Part shown: positions 5,925 through 9,555 of the stretch, piece after piece
Layout: each line of letters starts with the position of its first letter
Position numbering within the stretch: the first letter of the stretch is position 1
NCBI GenBank assembly: GCA_964371655.1
Contig: CAYJOD010000145.1
Span: forward strand, 1 to 9,555
Reading direction: 5' to 3'
Source: CAZGSN01 sp964371655
GTDB taxonomy: Bacteria > Desulfobacterota > Binatia > HRBIN30
DNA length: 9,555 nucleotides
Position numbers and translations under genes: made by a program
Notes under the pieces: generated by a model
Told to the model about the DNA's origin: nothing
The model's database searches: none
What the model saw: the letters and a program-made list of their open reading frames with translations, nothing else

Positions 5925-6827
5925 ATGTTCGATACTTCGTCGCACCCGGTGCGTCACCGGTTGCGCCTTCAGGGCGTCGCAAGATACGCGGCGCTGCTGT
6001 CGCTGATCTTGGTCGCCGGCTGCACCGTGGTGCGGCCATGGTCGAAGCCGTGGACCAAGGGGCGGCCGAACACGTTTGCGCACGACGACTTCGACGGCGT
6101 CTTGAAGCGCTTCGTCAACAAGCAGGGCCTGGTCGACTACGCCGCGCTGAAAGTCTACCGCGACGGAATCGAGACCTACTACAAGCAACTCAGCTTCTAC
6201 AGTCCGGAAAGCCACCCGCAGCTGTTCGCGACCGACGCGCACAAGCTGGCGTATTGGATCAACGCCTACAACGCCGCCGCCATCAAGACCGTGCTCAAGT
6301 ACTACCCGATCCCTAGCGTGGCCGATATCAGCGGGCCGCTGCCGTCGAACTTCATCATCCCGAGGAGCGGCTTCTTCTTGGCGCATCGGATCCTCCTCGG
6401 CGGTGACACGTTCAGTCTGCGCAGCCTGGAGGCGCAAGTGGTTCGCGCCAGCCGCGAGGATCCACGCGTGCACTTCGCCCTCAGCGGCGCCGCGCGCGGC
6501 GCGCCGAAGCTGGTACGCGAGGCATTCACCGGCGGGCGTCTGGAAGAGCAACTCGAGCGCGCCACCAAACGCTTCTTCGCCGACGACCGCAATCTGCGCA
6601 TCGACCACGAGGCGAAGATCGTATACCTGTCCTCGATCCTGAAGTGGTACAAGGGCGACTTCATCGACTGGCTCGAACGCACCGATCCCGACTCGGAAGC
6701 TTCGCTTCTCGCCTATGCCGAGCTCTACGCGCCGGTGGAGAAGTCGACCGATCTGGCGATGGCGCAGAACTACGCCATCGAGTTCATCGACTACGACTGG
6801 CGCTTGAACGATTCGAACGCGGAGTAG
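5925..6827 (+). CDS. DUF547-domain lipoprotein
   Basis: A 300-residue predicted lipoprotein. Residues 10-32 form a basic then hydrophobic signal ending in the lipobox LVAG-Cys33, so the mature protein should be lipid-anchored at a membrane. The DUF547 domain (Pfam PF04784) is shown by KLAYWINAYNAAAIKTVLKYY around 107-127, FSLRSLEAQVVR around 163-174, VHFALSGAARGAPKL at 182-196 and the family's C-terminal YDWRLND at 290-296. Function of the family is not established. Many members have cysteines in the segment equivalent to 182-196 (HFAL..C...SCP); here both are replaced. ATG 5925 is chosen because AAGGGG at 5913-5918 stands 6 nt before it and the signal peptide starts there; an upstream extension runs through the two-hairpin repeat and is not real. 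It appears to be transcribed alone. Confidence 0.92.
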   Translation: MFDTSSHPVRHRLRLQGVARYAALLSLILVAGCTVVRPWSKPWTKGRPNTFAHDDFDGVLKRFVNKQGLVDYAALKVYRDGIETYYKQLSFYSPESHPQLFATDAHKLAYWINAYNAAAIKTVLKYYPIPSVADISGPLPSNFIIPRSGFFLAHRILLGGDTFSLRSLEAQVVRASREDPRVHFALSGAARGAPKLVREAFTGGRLEEQLERATKRFFADDRNLRIDHEAKIVYLSSILKWYKGDFIDWLERTDPDSEASLLAYAELYAPVEKSTDLAMAQNYAIEFIDYDWRLNDSNAE

Positions 6828-6880
6828 CCGCGCCACGATCAAGGGCTGATGCCGACAACCCAAGTTGAGCCACGAGAAGC

Positions 6881-6927
6881 ACGAAGAAGAGAGGAGGAAG
6901 CGAGATCCTTGCGACTCTCTTCTTCGT
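6881..6927. repeat. Fold-back repeat, 13-bp arms
   Basis: ACGAAGAAGAGAG at 6881-6893 and its perfect complement CTCTCTTCTTCGT at 6915-6927 are separated by 21 bases. It sits 54 bp past the lipoprotein stop. It could form a strong hairpin in the transcript and act as a terminator or 3' stabiliser, though no T-run follows. The CACGAAG-type wording resembles a family of intergenic fold-back repeats I know from other bacteria. Confidence 0.55.
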
Positions 6928-6961
6928 ACCCGCGGTGTTCTCAGCCCAAACAACTCAGTTG

Positions 6962-7116
6962 GAACCACGGATGGACGCTGATGAACGCGGATAAGACCAG
7001 CCAGAAGCCGGATAGGCGGGGATTCAGGCGATGAATTCGCTCGGACGAAAGCAATACGCTTTGAAGCGAAGTGTTTCCCGTCCGAATCCGTGTCCATCCG
7101 TGTTCATCCGCGGTTC
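6962..7116. repeat. Fold-back repeat with CACGGAT-type arms
   Basis: The 31-bp arms at 6962-6992 and 7086-7116 are complementary at 25 of 31 positions. The right arm is itself built of 10-bp units: ATCCGTGTCC, ATCCGTGTTC, ATCCGCGGTTC. The core is 93 bp and non-coding. Repeats of the wording ACCACGGATG...CATCCGTGGT are, from general familiarity, widespread between genes in several bacterial phyla and often mis-annotated as short proteins. No target duplication is visible. Confidence 0.65.
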
Positions 7117-7192
7117 GGATTGAGGCATTCAGGCTCATCGAACCCCCGCGGCACACGAATTTGGTGACCAGCTGCGACGTGAAGAAAGAAAG

Positions 7193-7296
7193 CTCGCGCG
7201 AAGACGCAAAGCCGCAAAGGCAAGGCGCTACGCATTCGCTTCACTCGCGGGGCTCGTTCCGAAAGCAACTTTGCGGTCTTGGCGGCTTGGCGCGAG
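7193..7296. repeat. Fold-back repeat with CTCGCGCGAAGACGC-type arms
   Basis: The left arm 7193-7219 (CTCGCGCGAAGACGCAAAG...) and the right arm 7269-7296 (CTTTGCGGTC...GGCGCGAG) are imperfect inverted repeats, with the outer 6-7 and inner 8 bases matching best. The core of 49 bp is non-coding. Similar AAGACGCAAAGCCGCAAAG words recur between genes in unrelated bacteria, again from general familiarity. It lies 115 bp past the end of the DUF2804 gene. Confidence 0.6.
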
Positions 7297-7411
7297 AAGC
7301 CCTTTTGTCAGGTCTGAGGTCCATCCCCCGCCGCTCTTGTATGCATCGGAGCTCACTTGGGTCCATCTGCGGGTCAGTTGTTGCGGGCTCGGTGGTCTTC
7401 TTGCGGTCGCA

Positions 7412-8443
7412 CTACCAGCGCGCCCGATGCTCTTCCGCCCAGCCCAGTAATCTGGTGATAGCGATCGACTCGCCGGCATCCGTCACCACGGTTCCGTCGA
7501 AATGCCCGAGCACCCAGTGCAGCTCGGTGCGCACCAACCCCAAATTGAGGTGTTGCTCGACGTCGACCGTGGGGACGAATTGCAGATCGATGCGTTGCGT
7601 TGACGGCGCGTACATCCGCCAGGGCCGGCGGAAGTCGCCACGATCGTACTCCCACGTCAGCGGCTCGCTAATTTTGTGCAGGCGGCCGTCGATGCAGATG
7701 CCGCTCTCGGTCATCCCCGTACCGTCGGTCCATTTGCCGCCAAGGTTCAAACCGACCACGTGTGGCCCCTGAACGCCCGACGCCGCCCCCCAATTCCACA
7801 CGGTGCGGAAGGGCCAGATGCCGCGCCCGTAGTCGAGACAGCCGTAGGCCTGGTTGCTGGAGTCGAATGGAAAGTCGCGCCCATCAAAGCGTACGCTGCC
7901 GCGCGCCGGACGCGTGTTCTGCTTCGAGGTGAATTGAAAGCAGGTGTCGCTCCACGGGATGACCACGTTGAGCGTCTCATGCGCGGGCGGCCGTTCGACG
8001 AGCACGTCCGCCTCCAACTCATGCGCAGACGAACGGAACCACGCCTGCAGCCGCGTTCCCTGCGCTTCCTCCAGCAGAGTGACACGCAGGTCCTTGGCCT
8101 CGTAGCGCATGTCGCCGCCGCCCACGGTTTCCGGGAAGCGCATGCCGTACGCCAAGGGCAGGATGCGCGCATGCTCGACGCGCTTGCCGACGTCGTACTC
8201 GAGCCAGGTCACGGCGGCGGTGCCGACGTAATCCGTGCAGCCGTAAGTGAGCGCGAGCATGTGCGTGTCGGTGGTGACACCCCAGAAGTCCCAACGCTTC
8301 TTGCGCGGCCAACGTCCACGCAGGTTGCAACGATGCAGCGGCCGACGCGACCACGCCACCGCCTCGCGATTGAGGCGGCCGTCCGGCAGGCAGAGGTCGA
8401 TCGCGCCGGTGATCTCAGGCTCTCGGTACAGGGGTGGTGGCAT
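7412..8443 (-). CDS. DUF2804-family protein
   Basis: A 343-residue protein of the DUF2804 family, whose function is not established. Recognisable features in order are PEITGAIDLCLPDGRLN near the N-terminus, KKRWDFWGVTTDTHMLALTYGCTDYVG around 48-74, a middle region of alternating strands, YDYGRGIWPFRT-type Gly/Trp-rich wording (here CLDYGRGIWPFRTVWNW), and a C-terminal WVLGHFDGTVVTDAG. No signal peptide or membrane segment is evident. ATG 8443 is chosen because the reverse strand has GGAG at 8456-8453, 9 nt upstream, and the family's N-terminus begins there; an open frame upstream to 8638 runs through a palindrome and is spurious. It is convergent with the lipoprotein gene and divergent from the HEAT-repeat gene. 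Length is close to the family norm of roughly 340. Confidence 0.9.
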   Translation of the reverse strand: MPPPLYREPEITGAIDLCLPDGRLNREAVAWSRRPLHRCNLRGRWPRKKRWDFWGVTTDTHMLALTYGCTDYVGTAAVTWLEYDVGKRVEHARILPLAYGMRFPETVGGGDMRYEAKDLRVTLLEEAQGTRLQAWFRSSAHELEADVLVERPPAHETLNVVIPWSDTCFQFTSKQNTRPARGSVRFDGRDFPFDSSNQAYGCLDYGRGIWPFRTVWNWGAASGVQGPHVVGLNLGGKWTDGTGMTESGICIDGRLHKISEPLTWEYDRGDFRRPWRMYAPSTQRIDLQFVPTVDVEQHLNLGLVRTELHWVLGHFDGTVVTDAGESIAITRLLGWAEEHRARW

Positions 8444-8508
8444 GCGGGCGCACTCCACCCCAACCTGAACGGCAATGCAAGGTGGGCGGGGCGTGAGTAG
8501 ATCTCCAT

Positions 8509-8520
8509 GTTTTGAGACAA
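8509..8520. repeat. 12-bp inverted word, left copy (partner at 9505-9516)
   Basis: GTTTTGAGACAA here is the exact reverse complement of TTGTCTCAAAAC at 9505-9516. The two AT-rich words lie in intergenic DNA on either side of the palindrome and the HEAT-repeat gene, about 1 kb apart. They could be ends of a composite element or two dispersed repeat copies; flanking bases do not match, so chance is possible. Confidence 0.3.
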
Positions 8521-8562
8521 TCGCCGAGGCGGAGAATGCGCACGCCGTCAAGAACCCGGCGG

Positions 8563-8620
8563 TGGTGGGGCAGGCCTCCGTGCCTGCCCAGCTGCGCAGG
8601 CAGGGACGCCTGCGCCACCA
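8563..8620. repeat. Long palindrome made of two hairpins
   Basis: Arms of 27 bp (8563-8589 and 8594-8620) are complementary except at 4 positions, around the loop AGCT. Each arm is itself a hairpin: GGGCAGGC-ctccgt-GCCTGCCC at 8568-8589 and GCGCAGGC-agggac-GCCTGCGC at 8594-8615, each with a perfect 8-bp stem. It lies in the gap between the divergent DUF2804 and HEAT-repeat genes. The layout resembles the two-hairpin repeats at 3110 and 5790, but the sequence is unrelated. Confidence 0.8.
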
Positions 8621-8728
8621 GACCAGCAATTCTTTCACAGCCTCCGAACGCCGGGTTTCTCGGCGCGCGCGTGCCTGCTAGCGATCGCCCCGTGTCCGAC
8701 TCGACCGACCAGATTCCCGAGCGTCGCC

Positions 8729-9469
8729 ATGATCGAGATGGATGAAAGCGACTGCCTCGCCTGGATCGCGGTGGCGGAGACCGGCGTAGCGCTCAGCGAT
8801 GAGCAGCTCGACGCGTTGCTCGCCTGCCTTGGCCACTCACGCAAGCTCGTGCAGAGGCGCGCGGCGCATATCCTCGCCGGGCTTCCCGGCCGGCGCGCCG
8901 ACTTGCTGGCAATCCTGGCATCGAAGCAAGCGCGGCAACGTTGGGGAGCGGCCTATGCACTGTCGCTGTGCGAAGCGCCGGCGCTTGAAGCGACGGCTGT
9001 CCTCTTCGAATGCCTGGGTAGCAGCGACGGCGACGTGCGTTGGGCGGCGCGCGACATTCTGCTGCGGCTGCAAGCGGCGCTCGATCTCGCGCCGCTGCTG
9101 CTCGAGGTGGCTCACAGCGGTAGCCCCGCGCAACGCAAGATGGCGGCGTATTGTCTGCGCGACCTCGCGACCCGTGCATCCGGCGGCGAGGCCGCGATGT
9201 TGCGGCTGCTGCACGATCCCGATTCCGGAGTGAGAATCGCCGCGATGGCTTGTCTCGAAAGAATCGCAACCGACAGGGCAGCTACCGCCGACGCCGTGGC
9301 CCGGCTGGTGCACGATGACGAGCCCGGTGTACGGCGCGCGGCAGCGGCGACGCTGGGTTCGATCGGAGAGGCGACTACTGCGGCGCTGGCGGCGTTGGAC
9401 GAGGCCAGCCGCGATTCTGATCCATCGTTGCGGCGTGCGGCGGAAGGCGCGCGCCGAAAGCTGGGATGA
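8729..9469 (+). CDS. HEAT-repeat protein
   Basis: A 246-residue, all-helical protein made of about six or seven HEAT (PBS-lyase-type) repeats of about 30 residues from residue 25 to the end. Clear examples are SSDGDVRWAARDILLRL around 97-114, DPDSGVRIAAMACLERIA around 165-182 and DDEPGVRRAAAATLGSIG around 196-213. Each has the D-xx-VR-xA pattern of two antiparallel helices. Such solenoids usually bind proteins and are not themselves enzymes; nothing points to a partner. No signal peptide or membrane segment is evident. ATG 8729 is the first start in frame; ATG 8738 is an alternative, and no strong ribosome binding site precedes either. The gene is divergent from the DUF2804 gene, with the palindrome in the gap. 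Confidence 0.85.
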   Translation: MIEMDESDCLAWIAVAETGVALSDEQLDALLACLGHSRKLVQRRAAHILAGLPGRRADLLAILASKQARQRWGAAYALSLCEAPALEATAVLFECLGSSDGDVRWAARDILLRLQAALDLAPLLLEVAHSGSPAQRKMAAYCLRDLATRASGGEAAMLRLLHDPDSGVRIAAMACLERIATDRAATADAVARLVHDDEPGVRRAAAATLGSIGEATTAALAALDEASRDSDPSLRRAAEGARRKLG

Positions 9470-9504
9470 GACTCGCCGTCCTTCTGAGCCGCACACCTGA
9501 GAGG

Positions 9505-9516
9505 TTGTCTCAAAAC
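9505..9516. repeat. 12-bp inverted word, right copy (partner at 8509-8520)
   Basis: TTGTCTCAAAAC is the exact inverse of the word at 8509-8520. It lies 35 bp past the HEAT-repeat stop. The rest of 9470-9555 is very GC-rich and shows no gene before the window ends. Confidence 0.3.
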
Positions 9517-9555
9517 CCGCGCCCAGCCCGCCCCCGCGGCCGAGCCGGCCGCGCT

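Larger units (their letters stand above)
6828..7411. other. Gene-free gap composed mostly of fold-back repeats
   Basis: The 584 bases between the convergent lipoprotein and DUF2804 genes contain no convincing gene. Three different inverted-repeat units fill 6881-7296 and are listed separately. Stretches 6828-6880 and 7297-7411 show nothing I can name; no hairpin followed by a T-run is evident for either gene. Confidence 0.7.

Noticed and set aside
5715..7097. A 460-codon open frame on the minus strand
   Set aside because: It runs antisense through the DUF547 lipoprotein and both adjacent repeat elements; the plus-strand frame has a lipobox, a good ribosome binding site and family motifs.
6941..7156. 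A 71-codon minus-strand open frame (with VHPW-type wording)
   Set aside because: It is a translation of the fold-back repeat at 6962-7116; such peptides are recurrent annotation artefacts of this repeat type.
7676..8500. A 274-codon plus-strand open frame
   Set aside because: It is antisense to the DUF2804 gene, which carries recognisable family motifs and a well-placed GGAG.
8444..8638. A 65-residue N-terminal extension of the DUF2804 protein
   Set aside because: It is translated from the palindrome and low-complexity intergenic DNA, lacks family similarity, and a better start with a ribosome binding site is at 8443.

Overview
The window is GC-rich, densely coded DNA with many short intergenic repeats and no rRNA, tRNA, phage or CRISPR signal. 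Gene content suggests a free-living, probably soil or sediment bacterium of an uncultured deltaproteobacterial-type lineage such as Candidatus Binatota. The hints are a secreted beta-propeller with Thr-Pro linkers and a C-terminal Cys/hydrophobic/Arg tail, a DUF547 lipoprotein, a DUF2804 protein, and palindromic repeats in most intergenic gaps. This placement is inference from style, not from a marker gene.

Layout. 80-1956: an ArsC/YfgD-type reductase on the minus strand, divergent from a glyoxalase-fold (VOC) protein and an RhlG-like short-chain dehydrogenase on the plus strand. 1957-2148: a hairpin repeat, then the upstream region of a toxin-antitoxin pair. 2149-2789: a Phd/YefM antitoxin overlapping a VapC (PIN) toxin by 4 bp. 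2790-3487: a doubtful small ORF, a 172-bp MITE-like insertion with a 9-bp target duplication, and a possibly folded leader. 3488-5680: a large exported protein with seven beta-propeller repeats, Cys-rich modules and a sorting-type tail. 5681-5924: two repeat elements. 5925-6827: a DUF547 lipoprotein. 6828-7411: gene-free DNA made largely of three fold-back repeats. 7412-8443: a DUF2804 protein on the minus strand. 8444-8728: a gene-free gap with a long palindrome. 8729-9469: a HEAT-repeat protein.

The genes do not form one pathway. The clear functional units are the toxin-antitoxin pair and possibly the VOC-SDR pair; the propeller protein and the lipoprotein are both exported. The most notable signal is non-coding. 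Two copies of a two-hairpin element have conserved ends and a compensatory base-pair change. One copy sits inside a MITE-like element with long terminal inverted repeats and a perfect 9-bp target-site duplication. A sequence-unrelated palindrome at 8563-8620 has the same two-hairpin architecture. No complete, clearly novel multi-gene system is visible.
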